A program made the position numbers and the translations under genes. From the IMG/VR virus record IMGVR_UViG_3300033153_007321, positions 1-36,274 of that record: 36,274 nt of DNA. The stretch is one strand, 5' to 3'. The DNA comes from a virus. Under the pieces are notes generated by a model, which was given only the letters and a program-made list of their open reading frames with translations, searched no databases and had not been told where the DNA came from. This document shows, one piece after another, positions 1 through 9,470 of this stretch (positions are counted from its first letter, which is position 1; each line of letters starts with the position of its first letter).

Positions 1-325
1 CTTCGTACGCAAATTCATTATTTTTGTTTAAAAGATATATTTTAGTTGGGTCTCCAGCTCCAGACCAATCCATTTTACAGCCTGTAGCAGGCAACTGTTC
101 TGTTTCACTTTTATTATCAGAATTAGAACTTGGCCCAATTAAAATCTGGTCTCTATATTGAATTACATCTTCAATTCTGTTATAAATTCCTGTATCTACT
201 TTTATATATTGAGCATCTGCTGAAATCCCACTTTGAAGTTTTGCTACATAATTTTGTCCAAACTCAAAATGGTTATTCTTTATAGGTGCTGCAACTGCTA
301 ACTGCCAGGATTCGCCTTGACTCAT
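1..325 (-). CDS. Partial hypothetical protein, C-terminus beyond window
   Basis: An open frame starts at an ATG at 325 and runs without a stop to the window edge, giving the first 108 residues (begins MSQGESWQLAV, last visible residues NNEFAYE). It starts 2 nt after the stop of the glycosyltransferase gene, with a weak AGG about 8 nt before the ATG. No family is recognised. The visible part is polar and probably beta-rich, with no signal peptide or membrane segment. Because it follows the tape measure and sugar cassette in the same operon, a distal-tail or fibre-associated virion protein is plausible, but that is inference from position only. Confidence 0.7.
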   Translation of the reverse strand, partial: MSQGESWQLAVAAPIKNNHFEFGQNYVAKLQSGISADAQYIKVDTGIYNRIEDVIQYRDQILIGPSSNSDNKSETEQLPATGCKMDWSGAGDPTKIYLLNKNNEFAYE

Positions 326-327
326 TT

Positions 328-957
328 TTAATACCTATTATAATTATTTCTATGTCTTCGATAAAACATTAATGGTTTAACTATGTGCTTATGTGAAGCA
401 CCTGCTATTAACATTTTTCTAAATAATACCCAGTCCTCATCTGTTCTTTTTCCCCCTCTTCTTGCATAACCACCAACCTGTTTTGCTAATTTTACATTGT
501 ATATAGAACTTCCATGTACATAATTTATTCTGTTTATATCGCCTTTTTTAAATTTCCAAATCCAATAACCATTTATTTGTTCTTCCATTCTCCAGCCTTC
601 TGCCCATTTATTTCTCCCTTCTCCACAAATGAAAAGATTATAAGAAATAATATCAGCATCTAGTGGGAGACATTTTAAAGCTTCTGGTGCTAAATAGTTA
701 TCTGCTCCAAGAAACATAACATAATCAGTTTCTGTTTTATTTAAAGCATCATTGAAGTTTTTAATAATTCCTAAATTCTCATGTCTTAATATATAATTTA
801 CTTCCGGATAAATTTCAACTAAATGTTGACAATCACTAGCTCCATCATCATAAAAATTAATAACATCAGGTCTAAGGTCTTGCTCAATTACACTCTCAAT
901 TGCTTGAGCAGCAAGATGACCATACTTATAAGACATTATATTTATAGTAAGTTTCAT
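328..957 (-). CDS. GT2-family glycosyltransferase
   Basis: Probable nucleotide-sugar-dependent glycosyltransferase of family 2 (GT-A fold). The 209-aa protein opens with the typical beta-strand and helix (INIMSYKYGHLAAQAIESVIEQ). It has a YDDGASD acidic motif at residues 36-42 and a DXD-like LGADN at 83-87 that would bind the metal and nucleotide-sugar. The C-terminal part (GGYARRGGKRTDEDWVLF) resembles the acceptor-side ED motif of the family. It is the last gene of a five-gene cassette; its ATG overlaps the stop of the deacetylase by 4 nt, so translation is probably coupled. It is short but appears complete. Donor and acceptor sugars cannot be told from the sequence. Confidence 0.85.
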   Translation of the reverse strand: MKLTINIMSYKYGHLAAQAIESVIEQDLRPDVINFYDDGASDCQHLVEIYPEVNYILRHENLGIIKNFNDALNKTETDYVMFLGADNYLAPEALKCLPLDADIISYNLFICGEGRNKWAEGWRMEEQINGYWIWKFKKGDINRINYVHGSSIYNVKLAKQVGGYARRGGKRTDEDWVLFRKMLIAGASHKHIVKPLMFYRRHRNNYNRY

Positions 958-1487
958 ATATATTCTCTGTTTAATTGAAATTTACTATCATCACCTTGAT
1001 TAACTGACCAAGCTTTTTTATAGTTTAATCTTTTAACTGCTTTTAGAACCTTATCATCAAATTTACCATAAGGATAAGCAAAAAAATCTTTAAACATTCT
1101 AGGTGCAATTAATTCTTCTTCCATTTTTCTTTCACTTAAAGTAGTTAAATCTTTATGTTCCCAAGTATGCCAACCTAAAATACAACCTAATTCTCTTAAT
1201 TCTTCTATTTGATTTATATCTGCATACTTTTCATACGGCATATCTGTATCAAATAAATTATCTTTTCCAATGACTAAACCAATAATAAAAAGATAAATAT
1301 TATAATCCTCTAAAAATTTTTTAAATTCTTTTTTATGATTCATTATTCCTGTATAAACATTTAAATAAACTCCATCAAAAGAAATATCACTTTTATTAGA
1401 TAATATGTCATCAATAATATTATAATTTGATGATACAGTCAAATCATCAGGTTTAGGTGATTTTCCTATGTTATGAATTAACTTCAT
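954..1487 (-). CDS. NodB-like polysaccharide deacetylase
   Basis: Probable carbohydrate esterase family 4 (NodB homology) enzyme that removes acetyl groups from N-acetylated sugars. The visible motifs are a TFDDG-like SFDG at residues 36-39, the metal-binding HTWEH at 107-111 (family HxxxH), and YPYG at 138-141 corresponding to motif 3. The first motif has only one of the two usual aspartates, so activity is likely but not certain. The 177-aa protein is shorter than typical secreted deacetylases and has no signal peptide, so it would act in the cytoplasm, for example on a sugar precursor. It overlaps the upstream methyltransferase by 17 nt and the downstream GT2 gene by 4 nt. Confidence 0.8.
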   Translation of the reverse strand: MKLIHNIGKSPKPDDLTVSSNYNIIDDILSNKSDISFDGVYLNVYTGIMNHKKEFKKFLEDYNIYLFIIGLVIGKDNLFDTDMPYEKYADINQIEELRELGCILGWHTWEHKDLTTLSERKMEEELIAPRMFKDFFAYPYGKFDDKVLKAVKRLNYKKAWSVNQGDDSKFQLNREYI

Positions 1488-1944
1488 ATAACTCTACTAT
1501 TTGATTATATTGTCTATATTTAAATGATGTTTCTTTAATTAAAGTACCTACTTTATGAGGAACTAACCAATCTTCTATTCCAGCAATTACTGCTTTATAA
1601 GCATGTTTAATAATTATATCTAAAAAAGTTTGAAATGAATACTGTGAATATAAAATTCCACAAGCTATAATATAATCATACATTCCCACGGGCTCAAATA
1701 CTCTCTTTATATTTAAAGGCATCCTACTAGCTGCTAAATCAGAAATTTCTATAGCTTCTATCTCTTTAGCAGGAAGATCTTTTGTAATCCACCCCTCTCC
1801 AGCACCTAGATCTAAAATTCTATTACACGGTTCAATAAAACTTATAATAATATCTTTTCTTTTTTGATCATCAGAAGAAGTTTTATATTTCCAAGGATCT
1901 TCTTCAGAATACCAAGTATTTAATTCTTGTTTTGTTTGTGCCAT
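1471..1944 (-). CDS. SAM-dependent methyltransferase, NodS-like
   Basis: Class I S-adenosylmethionine methyltransferase. The N-terminus (WYSEEDPWKYKTS, residues 11-23) matches the YxxxDPW opening common in NodS-type and related sugar methyltransferases. Motif I is DLGAGEGW at 45-52, followed by the acidic ribose-binding EIS at 66-68. Length is 157 aa, near the minimum for the fold, so the C-terminal part is reduced. The neighbours (deacetylase, glycosyltransferases) suggest a sugar substrate; a NodS-like enzyme next to a NodB-like deacetylase recalls the Nod-factor pair, where NodB deacetylates and NodS N-methylates the freed amine. That functional link is inference. It overlaps both neighbours (25 and 17 nt). 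Confidence 0.8.
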   Translation of the reverse strand: MAQTKQELNTWYSEEDPWKYKTSSDDQKRKDIIISFIEPCNRILDLGAGEGWITKDLPAKEIEAIEISDLAASRMPLNIKRVFEPVGMYDYIIACGILYSQYSFQTFLDIIIKHAYKAVIAGIEDWLVPHKVGTLIKETSFKYRQYNQIVELYEVNS

Positions 1945-2531
1945 TCTATAAAACCTTTAGGAAAATTTCCACCGTGAAACCCAAATGAACCATTGTAAAT
2001 CCGATTTTCTGCTGAAAATTTAAATGCTAAATCAGTTGGAGCAAATTTAATACCCTCGTTAATTAATTGTTCTCTATAAGTAACTCCTATAACATGATCT
2101 TCTGGAAAATAATCTATAAATTCTCCAGTCTTATATTTTTGCTGTAAAAGATTAAGTAATTTTTTACTTCTGAGACTAAAACCACCATTTCCAACAAGAT
2201 CGTTTCTGTGTTTCCAAGGAGCACCAATATAATCATATTTTAAAAATTCATCAGTCCAAGCTGTTGGATTAACCACATATCCATCCCACTGAACAAATAA
2301 AACATAATCTGTATCAATATAATCATTTAACTCAAATAAAACAAATTTAGAATAATCTTCTTTACCAATTATTCTTCTTATTGAGACTTTTTCTGGTAAT
2401 TTAAAATGTAAAGAAGTAAAGACTTTAACCTGGTCAAAAGTAATTTCACATCGACTGCATTTAATAGCTTCCATCATTCTATTTTTATCAATACAATCGA
2501 TAATTACTAATGTAATATTCTTTAGTTCCAT
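1920..2531 (-). CDS. DUF5672-family glycosyltransferase-like protein
   Basis: 203-aa protein that closely fits the DUF5672 family, small GT-A-like proteins found in surface-polysaccharide loci and phages. Family-typical stretches are FVQWDGYV at residues 79-86, YIGAPW at 101-106, VGNGGFSLRS at 113-122, and a C-terminal FGFHGG near 184-189. The N-terminus (ITLVIIDC, then QVKVFTS) also fits. Family function is not firmly established; a sugar-transfer role is inferred from fold and context. It overlaps the upstream methyltransferase-like gene by 10 nt and the downstream methyltransferase by 25 nt, so all five genes of this cassette form one translational unit. Confidence 0.85.
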   Translation of the reverse strand: MELKNITLVIIDCIDKNRMMEAIKCSRCEITFDQVKVFTSLHFKLPEKVSIRRIIGKEDYSKFVLFELNDYIDTDYVLFVQWDGYVVNPTAWTDEFLKYDYIGAPWKHRNDLVGNGGFSLRSKKLLNLLQQKYKTGEFIDYFPEDHVIGVTYREQLINEGIKFAPTDLAFKFSAENRIYNGSFGFHGGNFPKGFIEWHKQNKN

Positions 2532-3232
2532 TTGTCTCCCGTGTTAAAATAAAATAGTAAATCATCAGAATATTCAGCTGAAAAATAGATTTCATATTTC
2601 ATATCTATTAAAATCTCTTGAAATTTTTTATATGGAATAAATGTATTATGATCTAAAATCCAATCTTGACCATGAACCCAGCCTTTAAATTTATATCTTG
2701 CAACATTTGGGCCATAAATCAAAATATCTGTATTTTTTGGCAATTCTTTAAGTATTGCTAAATGCTCATCTAAATTTTGATGTTCAAGAATATGGATAAA
2801 TGATACAATTATGTTACTATTTTTATCATAAGGATATCGAGAGATTTTGTTTGAATCAAATATCAATTGTTCATATTCAAGTTCACCAGCGAATCCGTGC
2901 CATTTTCTAAACAAATCCTCGTGTTCAATATATTTATCAACCATTCCATCAATAACTTTAATTTTATCAATATTCAATAATGCTTCAAGTTTTGGAGCAC
3001 CACCACCAAAAGCGTAACAAATGTCATAATGTTTCTTAAATAGTTGAGGAATCTGTAACTTAAAAGTAGCATAAAAACCCTGATAATGATTTGCATCAAC
3101 TCTTATAACATCTTCAATTCGATTATTACCATATACTGCGTATACTTCATCAGTCATAGAATAAGTATATTCTCTTCTTACCCAGATTCCATCATCCCTA
3201 ATTTCATATCTTGGATCGATTGTTGATATCAT
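2522..3232 (-). CDS. Methyltransferase-like protein
   Basis: 236-aa protein with a Rossmann-like pattern resembling class I methyltransferases. A glycine-rich turn, YAFGGGAPK, lies at residues 73-81, an acidic strand IKVIDG at 91-96, and SFIHILEHQ at 144-152 resembles the post-motif of UbiG/class I enzymes (xxxLEHL). The N-terminal 60 residues form an extension of unknown role. Motif I is atypical, so SAM binding is probable but unproven. It begins 2 nt after the tape-measure stop and opens the sugar-modification cassette. A remote nucleotide-sugar enzyme is an alternative. Confidence 0.6.
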   Translation of the reverse strand: MISTIDPRYEIRDDGIWVRREYTYSMTDEVYAVYGNNRIEDVIRVDANHYQGFYATFKLQIPQLFKKHYDICYAFGGGAPKLEALLNIDKIKVIDGMVDKYIEHEDLFRKWHGFAGELEYEQLIFDSNKISRYPYDKNSNIIVSFIHILEHQNLDEHLAILKELPKNTDILIYGPNVARYKFKGWVHGQDWILDHNTFIPYKKFQEILIDMKYEIYFSAEYSDDLLFYFNTGDKWN

Positions 3233-3234
3233 TT

Positions 3235-6200
3235 TTACCTTCCTACTGCTCTTACGTTATCGAAATTGAATTCTTGATTATCGATTGATTGCTGTACACC
3301 TTCTTTCATTAATTCTGTTGCTTCTTCTACGTATTCAACTACTGATCCTGATCCTATAAATACTTGGTTTCCTTCAATAATAAATGTAGGACTAATATGT
3401 ATAGTAACTTCTTCTGCTTTTATTGTTCCACCAAACTTACTTAATTCGTTTTCAGGTGTATCAAATTCTAAGGGATCTATTGAAGGAATATCACTCATAA
3501 GAGTACTTACTAAACCAATACCAGCAATAAGTGCCCCAAACGGCAAAAAGGCTCCAAATGCGGCGCCTAACATTCCAAACATCCCAGCACCTTCTGTCAT
3601 CCCAGCAATTGCTTTAGTTGCAATTACCTGTTTAGCAAGTTCAGTTATAACCATAGTACCCATATCAGCCACTTGTTTCAGAACTGATGTTCCTAATTGT
3701 TTCCAAACATTATCAATTTGTTTACCATAATGTACATGAATTTGAGCAATTCTTTTCATTTTTTCATTAGCAGTGATTTCACCTTTTTGATACAAAGCTT
3801 CTTGCTCAAGGACTGCTTTATTTCTATCCTTTAGAAGGTTTTGTTCTTGTAACCTAAGGTCACCTATCAATTGACCTAAACTATAAGAAAAGTCAGCAAG
3901 AGATTGAACCATATTACGAAGACCTTCTATTAACTTTTCTTCTGTTAAAGATTTTTTAAGACCCATCATGACAAAAAGAAAATTATTGAATGACATTCCT
4001 AATTTAAATAAAGAATCATCAAGAGCAGCAATCTTTTCTTCAAAATAATCAATAAACTCAGTTGGAGCGTTAATTGATTCTAAGATATCTACTGCTTTTT
4101 TGTAGTAATCACGTTGTGCCTCTAAAACTTTTCTTGTTTTGTTATATCCTTTTGTAACTTGATCTTCTAAAGCTTTAAATCTATCATTAATTTCATTTAA
4201 GCTCTCATTATCTATACCAATAATATCTAAAAGAAAATTGTCAAAAGTATTGGCTCGACCTGTAGTCTCTGTTAATTTTTTAAGTTCTTCTTCAAGTGTA
4301 TTTGCAACTCCATCAAATAAATTCAATATTGGAGCAGCCACTAATTCAGGTGAAGGTAATCTACCAAGTTTAATTTCAAGATCTTGAATAAATTCCATCT
4401 CTTCAAATGTTTTTTCTAATTGTTTAGCAAAATCTAAAGCTTGAGTATCAGTAACACTATCCAATGCTTTTTTAAACCGTTCTATTTCTCGTCTACTAAC
4501 ACTTAATCTTTCAATAAATTTATTAAGCGTTTTATTTAAAAGATCCATTCTAGCTATAGGTTTTTTTAAATCAAATGATGTATCAATTGCTTCTTTTGTA
4601 ATTTCCATACCCAACAATCTTACTTCTAAATCATCTTTACTAATTTTTCCAGCATCAAATAATACTTGCAGTATCTTTTTTTGTTTTTCAAAATATCTTA
4701 AAAGTTGAGATTCTTGAAAATCTAATGTTCTTGCTGACAACATTAATTGCTTTTCTAAATTCAAAGTTTCTGTACCGACCAACTTCAAACCTCCTGCAGC
4801 ATCAACATAACTATTAGATAAATCTTTAAATTGAAATGAATTTCCTTTTAGTAATATTTTTTGAGTCTCTAATACAGTATTTAAAGCATTTGTTTCCTTA
4901 CTAACATCTAAAATCTTTTCAATCATGTTATCAAAATCTCTTGCTCCCTTTTCTCCTATTAAACCTATTAATTCACGGAATATTGATAATTGTGCAGCTT
5001 GAGAAGATTTTAAGATCTTAAGACTTTGAGTTGTTTCTTTAGAAGTATCACTAAAAATACCCATAAGTTGTCCAGACTGTAAAACAGTCTCAGCAAATTT
5101 AAAGAAAGCATCACCACTAGTAGAAAGTTCCTTATAAAGTTCTTTAGTTTTATTGATGAGTTTTTGCTCCTCAGTAATAGTGTCTTTACCTACAAGAAGC
5201 CCTTTAGGGGCGTCTGGAAGTTTAATGTTACCTAATGCTTTCATATCCCCTTTAGCCACATTAATTAACGTTTTATACTTTTCAAAATCAGCAAGAGAAA
5301 TATCTAAAACACCAGATATAGGATCTGTAAAACTTTTTAATCCTGTATGAATTTCTTTAATCTTAATCTCTATATCAGTAAGACCTTCTAAAAGAAGTTT
5401 TGGTCCTTCTTCTAAATTTTTAACAACTTCAGGAGTAATAATATGATCAACAGTCCCTGCAGATTTTTGTATTTCATCTATAAACTTTTTTTCATCTTTC
5501 AAGACAACATTCAAACTCTCAAGAGTGTTTTTTAATTTACCCTGAGCTACATTTTCATATCCAATTTGTTTTGTTGATAATTCAGAAAGATTCGTCGTCT
5601 GTTTTGCTATAGCTAAACTTTCTTGCTTTGCTAAAGACCATTTATTAAGAGCTGTTGAACTTATTGCTTGGCTTTGAAGACTTAATAATTGTTCAATTTC
5701 TGCTCTAACACTAGCAATACCTTGTTCAGTAGCCAATTGAATATCTAAAGCTTGTTTAAATAAACTATCTTGTAAACCAGCATATCTAAGTTTCATTGCT
5801 CTAATTTGAAGTTTTGCTATTTTCTTTTCCCCACTAATTACTATCTTTTCTAATTCTTCATAATATTTTTTATATGCTATCTTTTTTAACAAGAAAAATT
5901 CATTTTGTTCTTTTTTCTGTAATTTAAATGTATTAATGATAAAAGGATCAGTAATAGGAGACACTCTTGAAATATCTCCAGCTGCATAAATCTTTTTTAA
6001 GTCATCAAAGTACTTTTGAGTATTTTTAAAAATTTTACCCATAGAAGTAGAACTCTGAGCTCCCCATTTCTTTGTTAATTTAATAGTAGATTCAATTCCT
6101 TGGTTTACTTTATCTTGAGCTTTATCGTAATCTTTAAACATTGCATTAATTTCGGTTCGTAACTCATTAACTGTTTCTTGCTGTTCCTCTAATTCTTTAA

Positions 6201-8496
6201 TAGTAAAATCTTTAGGACTCTTAGCCATTTTTTCTAAAGTTAATTTTGCAACAGATAATTGGTTATTTATTCCCATCATATTAGATTCCATTGCTTCAAA
6301 AGTTTTTCCTGTAGCTGTCATTATATCTCGGTAACTTTTTCCTCCTTGAATTGAAAAAACTGAGTTTCTCGCATTTAAAGTTGATTGAATACTTTTAAAT
6401 GTATCATCTATTCCTTTAATAGCTTTTAATTCAAGATTGGCTTCTCTAGTAATTTTTGCATAATCTTCTGCATGTGATTTAAATAATTCACTAAAAATAT
6501 CATAAATCATTCTAGCAGTAATGTACCACATAAAAAGTTTTCCAACCACATTACCCACAATAGTTCCGATTGTTGTAACTGCTCTACCTGTAGCTACTAA
6601 AGCATTTCTAAAAGTATAAGTCATAGCAGTTGCTGCTGTTACTTGACCTTTATATCCCATAAAAAATCTTTTTACATTCATCCCTACACCAGCCCAAGTT
6701 GTTCCCAACATTTTAGTATCATGAATCATTCTTTGACCCAAACTCAAGTTTTTACGAGCCATATCGGACATAGCTCCTTGAACTGCTAATACTTGATTCT
6801 TTTGAGGAGTTTTTCCAATACCCCAGTAAACATCTCCTTGTCTTTTTAATCCTGATTTTCTTTGTTGAACTACCGCAGAAAATCCCATTTGTCTCATCTG
6901 AGCTGTTTTCTGTTCAAGTTCTAAAGCTTCAACTCGAGTACGATTTGCTTGTCTTAAAAGCTGATTAATTCTTTTTTGAAATACTTCCCTAATTTTTTCA
7001 GTTGCTAATTTCTTTCTAAATAATGTAGCAGATTCAAAATTAATTTTAGCCTCTTGAATAGCGTAAGCATTTGTACCTTTTTTTAATACTTGATATTTAC
7101 GTTCTAATATAATAGACTCTCTGAGAGCATTAGATCGAGTTTGTTCTAAACCACTTTCAAGAGCGCCCTTTCTCATTCCCCCTAAAAGTCCTCCAAAATA
7201 CTTTTGACCTTTCATCACTAAAGTAAGTAATAAAGCTGCTTTTATTATTTTATCTCCGAATTCATTTAGAGACTGAGTTAAAGGCCCAATATCAATAAAA
7301 GTACCAAAATTTGTACTCATTAATTTTACTAAATCATTAATAGCTGTACCTATGGTATCAAAAGCTCCACTCATCCAATTGAATGCTTCCACTACTCTTC
7401 CCAAAAATGAAGTTATTAAGGTAGTGGACATTGAAATCATTTCACTTAATTGACCAATAAAGGCTTGACCCAATCCTTCTTTTGTTCCAAGTTCTTTTGA
7501 TAAGTTCACAAATTTTTCAAATGAATCTAAAACTGGACCAGCAATAATTTCTCCTAAATCTCTTTTCAAAGAAAGCATTTGGGTTTTAAATCTAGTAAGT
7601 CTACCTTGATAAGAACTTAATGACTTTTCTGCATTACCAGCAAATAATGCAGCTTCTCTTAAAATACCATTAACAATTGCTTGGCGTTTTTCCATTTCAG
7701 TAAGAGACCCAGCAGTCTTACCAATTGATAGAGCATATTCTCTATACATAATTGAAACATTTTTCGTAATACCAGCATTATCAATCATAATCGAATTCTG
7801 ATTTTTAATACCCTGAGTTGCTCCTAATACTGCTTCTTCCATAGAAAGAGTACCTTGCCTATTAAAAGCAGCAGCATCAGTTAAAGCTCGTAATACTGCA
7901 ACAGACTCACTCATTGTTAAATTTGAAGCAGCTAAATTCTTTAATGCACCCGCACCTCCTCCAAGAGATAAAAATCCTTTCTCTTCCATTTCAAATGAAA
8001 CTTCTTTTAACTTATCAAAACTCAAACCGGTACTAACAGCAACAGCTTGTAAACCTATTAATGCAGCTTGAGCTTGTAATGTTGCTTGAAACCATTCCTT
8101 GAAAGCAGAGGTAACAGCTGCTGTAGCAAAAACAAATAGTAATAAAGTATTCCTTATTTTACCAACCTCATGACGTAACCCGGTAGTTACTCCTCGCATC
8201 TGTCTCTCTTGAAGCATAAAGTCATCCATACCCTGATTGATTCCACCTTTTCCTCCTCCAACAAAAGCTGAAGCAGTAATCTTTCGCATATCTAATGCAC
8301 TTTTTTTAGCAGAAGTCTTTATCCGTCTTTGACTTCTCTTTAATGAACTTTCAAGAAGTTTATTTGTTTTCTCTTGACCTGCAATCATTTGCTTTTGAAA
8401 TCCAGTCATTACAGCAGTAGCCTGTTTTGCATCAGCCATAATTTTAATCTGCATTTCCATTATTCTCTTCATTCGGGCTCTTGATTGATTAGCCAT
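3235..8496 (-). CDS. Tail tape measure protein
   Basis: At 1,753 aa this is the second-largest gene and has the usual tape-measure composition: long helical and coiled-coil stretches rich in K, E, A and Q, with a few hydrophobic segments. Hydrophobic runs lie near residues 110-128 (NTLLLFVFATAAVTSAF), 636-670 and 1636-1666 (glycine-rich, GAAFGAFLPFGALIAGIGL). The part around residues 130-330 resembles the TP901-type tape-measure core (sampling AQAALIGLQAVAVSTGLS). The C-terminal 60 residues are beta-prone, as expected for a piece contacting the tail tip. Known siphoviruses show about 0.15 nm of tail per residue, suggesting a tail of roughly 260 nm. Its ATG overlaps the stop of the gp10-like gene (TAATG). 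It follows the tail chaperones at one gene's distance, the standard position. Confidence 0.93.
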   Translation of the reverse strand: MANQSRARMKRIMEMQIKIMADAKQATAVMTGFQKQMIAGQEKTNKLLESSLKRSQRRIKTSAKKSALDMRKITASAFVGGGKGGINQGMDDFMLQERQMRGVTTGLRHEVGKIRNTLLLFVFATAAVTSAFKEWFQATLQAQAALIGLQAVAVSTGLSFDKLKEVSFEMEEKGFLSLGGGAGALKNLAASNLTMSESVAVLRALTDAAAFNRQGTLSMEEAVLGATQGIKNQNSIMIDNAGITKNVSIMYREYALSIGKTAGSLTEMEKRQAIVNGILREAALFAGNAEKSLSSYQGRLTRFKTQMLSLKRDLGEIIAGPVLDSFEKFVNLSKELGTKEGLGQAFIGQLSEMISMSTTLITSFLGRVVEAFNWMSGAFDTIGTAINDLVKLMSTNFGTFIDIGPLTQSLNEFGDKIIKAALLLTLVMKGQKYFGGLLGGMRKGALESGLEQTRSNALRESIILERKYQVLKKGTNAYAIQEAKINFESATLFRKKLATEKIREVFQKRINQLLRQANRTRVEALELEQKTAQMRQMGFSAVVQQRKSGLKRQGDVYWGIGKTPQKNQVLAVQGAMSDMARKNLSLGQRMIHDTKMLGTTWAGVGMNVKRFFMGYKGQVTAATAMTYTFRNALVATGRAVTTIGTIVGNVVGKLFMWYITARMIYDIFSELFKSHAEDYAKITREANLELKAIKGIDDTFKSIQSTLNARNSVFSIQGGKSYRDIMTATGKTFEAMESNMMGINNQLSVAKLTLEKMAKSPKDFTIKELEEQQETVNELRTEINAMFKDYDKAQDKVNQGIESTIKLTKKWGAQSSTSMGKIFKNTQKYFDDLKKIYAAGDISRVSPITDPFIINTFKLQKKEQNEFFLLKKIAYKKYYEELEKIVISGEKKIAKLQIRAMKLRYAGLQDSLFKQALDIQLATEQGIASVRAEIEQLLSLQSQAISSTALNKWSLAKQESLAIAKQTTNLSELSTKQIGYENVAQGKLKNTLESLNVVLKDEKKFIDEIQKSAGTVDHIITPEVVKNLEEGPKLLLEGLTDIEIKIKEIHTGLKSFTDPISGVLDISLADFEKYKTLINVAKGDMKALGNIKLPDAPKGLLVGKDTITEEQKLINKTKELYKELSTSGDAFFKFAETVLQSGQLMGIFSDTSKETTQSLKILKSSQAAQLSIFRELIGLIGEKGARDFDNMIEKILDVSKETNALNTVLETQKILLKGNSFQFKDLSNSYVDAAGGLKLVGTETLNLEKQLMLSARTLDFQESQLLRYFEKQKKILQVLFDAGKISKDDLEVRLLGMEITKEAIDTSFDLKKPIARMDLLNKTLNKFIERLSVSRREIERFKKALDSVTDTQALDFAKQLEKTFEEMEFIQDLEIKLGRLPSPELVAAPILNLFDGVANTLEEELKKLTETTGRANTFDNFLLDIIGIDNESLNEINDRFKALEDQVTKGYNKTRKVLEAQRDYYKKAVDILESINAPTEFIDYFEEKIAALDDSLFKLGMSFNNFLFVMMGLKKSLTEEKLIEGLRNMVQSLADFSYSLGQLIGDLRLQEQNLLKDRNKAVLEQEALYQKGEITANEKMKRIAQIHVHYGKQIDNVWKQLGTSVLKQVADMGTMVITELAKQVIATKAIAGMTEGAGMFGMLGAAFGAFLPFGALIAGIGLVSTLMSDIPSIDPLEFDTPENELSKFGGTIKAEEVTIHISPTFIIEGNQVFIGSGSVVEYVEEATELMKEGVQQSIDNQEFNFDNVRAVGR

Positions 8497-9470
8497 TATT
8501 TTGCTAATGCCTCCGCTAATTTTTTATCAACTGCTCTTGGAATAACAACTCCAAAGTTCTGATTTAATGTTCTTAATCTTCGTAGATCTTTCTGTGAAAA
8601 TATATAAGGATTACGTTCCTCAACCTGTGTCATTTTTTGAATGATATTAACTCCATACTTAATTTTACTATTTAAGAGATTGGATAAATCTAAAGTTTTA
8701 AATCTGGCCACATACTCATTAGGAATAGGGAACTTAAATTCAAACAATTCATAACCCCCTTTGTCAGTTGATTCTCTTGTAATAACTAATTGATATGTTG
8801 GCATCTTACCACCAATAAAATGAGTTCTTGCGTACGCAGCGGTTGTACTATAATGAAGTCCTCTTCTATATATTAATTGTTTCTTATTTAGAGTCTTTCT
8901 TCCTTTAACATATTTAAATCTCATTGACCTCATTAATCGTCCTGTATAAAGAAGTGCAGGATAATTAGGGGTTACTCCACCACCTGTATATCTAGGAACT
9001 TTATCTAATGTCCTAAAAAATCTATTTAATTCGTCTTTCAAAGGAGCTTGACTAAACTTTGATGGAGTTAATTGGATTGGAACACTAACGATTCCTTGAG
9101 CAGTTTCTTGTTGTTTATAAATAACAGCCTTTAAAATGTCTTTTTTCAAAGCATCAGGATTCATTTTATAAAGTCTAATTTTCCTTGCAGTTTTATGCAA
9201 AGGTGTCCATTGTCTTGGATTACGAATAAAATTACCTTTAAAACTTTTTAATTGCTCTTTACCAAATTTCCTCATTAGTCTATCAATTGATCTTCCATCT
9301 TGTAAATGATTATTAACTCCAGAAACTAGATTCTCCATACCAACATTTAACCTACCAATCTCTTGAGCAAAGATTTTCATAGATTGGTTATTAAAAGCAA
9401 TATCCTGAGCACTTGGCATTCCAAAAGCTCTCATTCTTAATTTAATTGATTTGGTTCTACTTTTTCCCAC
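8496..9470 (-). CDS. gp10-like / virion-morphogenesis-like tail completion protein
   Basis: 324-aa basic protein with the pattern of head-tail joining or tail-completion proteins (Mu gpG / HK97 gp10-like). It shows RQWTPLHKTARK around residues 86-97, LLYTGRLMRSM around 173-183, YARTHFIGG around 212-220, and a late FPIPNEYVARF matching the PxRxF motif that often ends the conserved domain. The N-terminal 80 residues and the C-terminal tail past the motif make it longer than usual. It sits between the tail chaperone and the tape measure rather than beside the connector, which is not the common order. The gene overlaps the frameshifted chaperone ORF by 14 nt and the tape measure by 1 nt. Confidence 0.6.
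   Translation of the reverse strand: MGKSRTKSIKLRMRAFGMPSAQDIAFNNQSMKIFAQEIGRLNVGMENLVSGVNNHLQDGRSIDRLMRKFGKEQLKSFKGNFIRNPRQWTPLHKTARKIRLYKMNPDALKKDILKAVIYKQQETAQGIVSVPIQLTPSKFSQAPLKDELNRFFRTLDKVPRYTGGGVTPNYPALLYTGRLMRSMRFKYVKGRKTLNKKQLIYRRGLHYSTTAAYARTHFIGGKMPTYQLVITRESTDKGGYELFEFKFPIPNEYVARFKTLDLSNLLNSKIKYGVNIIQKMTQVEERNPYIFSQKDLRRLRTLNQNFGVVIPRAVDKKLAEALAK

Noticed and set aside
5153-5350. Open frames on the plus strand (also at 14579-14806, 15718-15924, 20037-20285, 20667-21041, 21525-21710, 26561-26830, 32389-32938, 34559-34756, 35854-36069)
   Set aside because: Each lies opposite a long, well-supported minus-strand gene, has low-complexity or implausible protein composition, and no operon partners.
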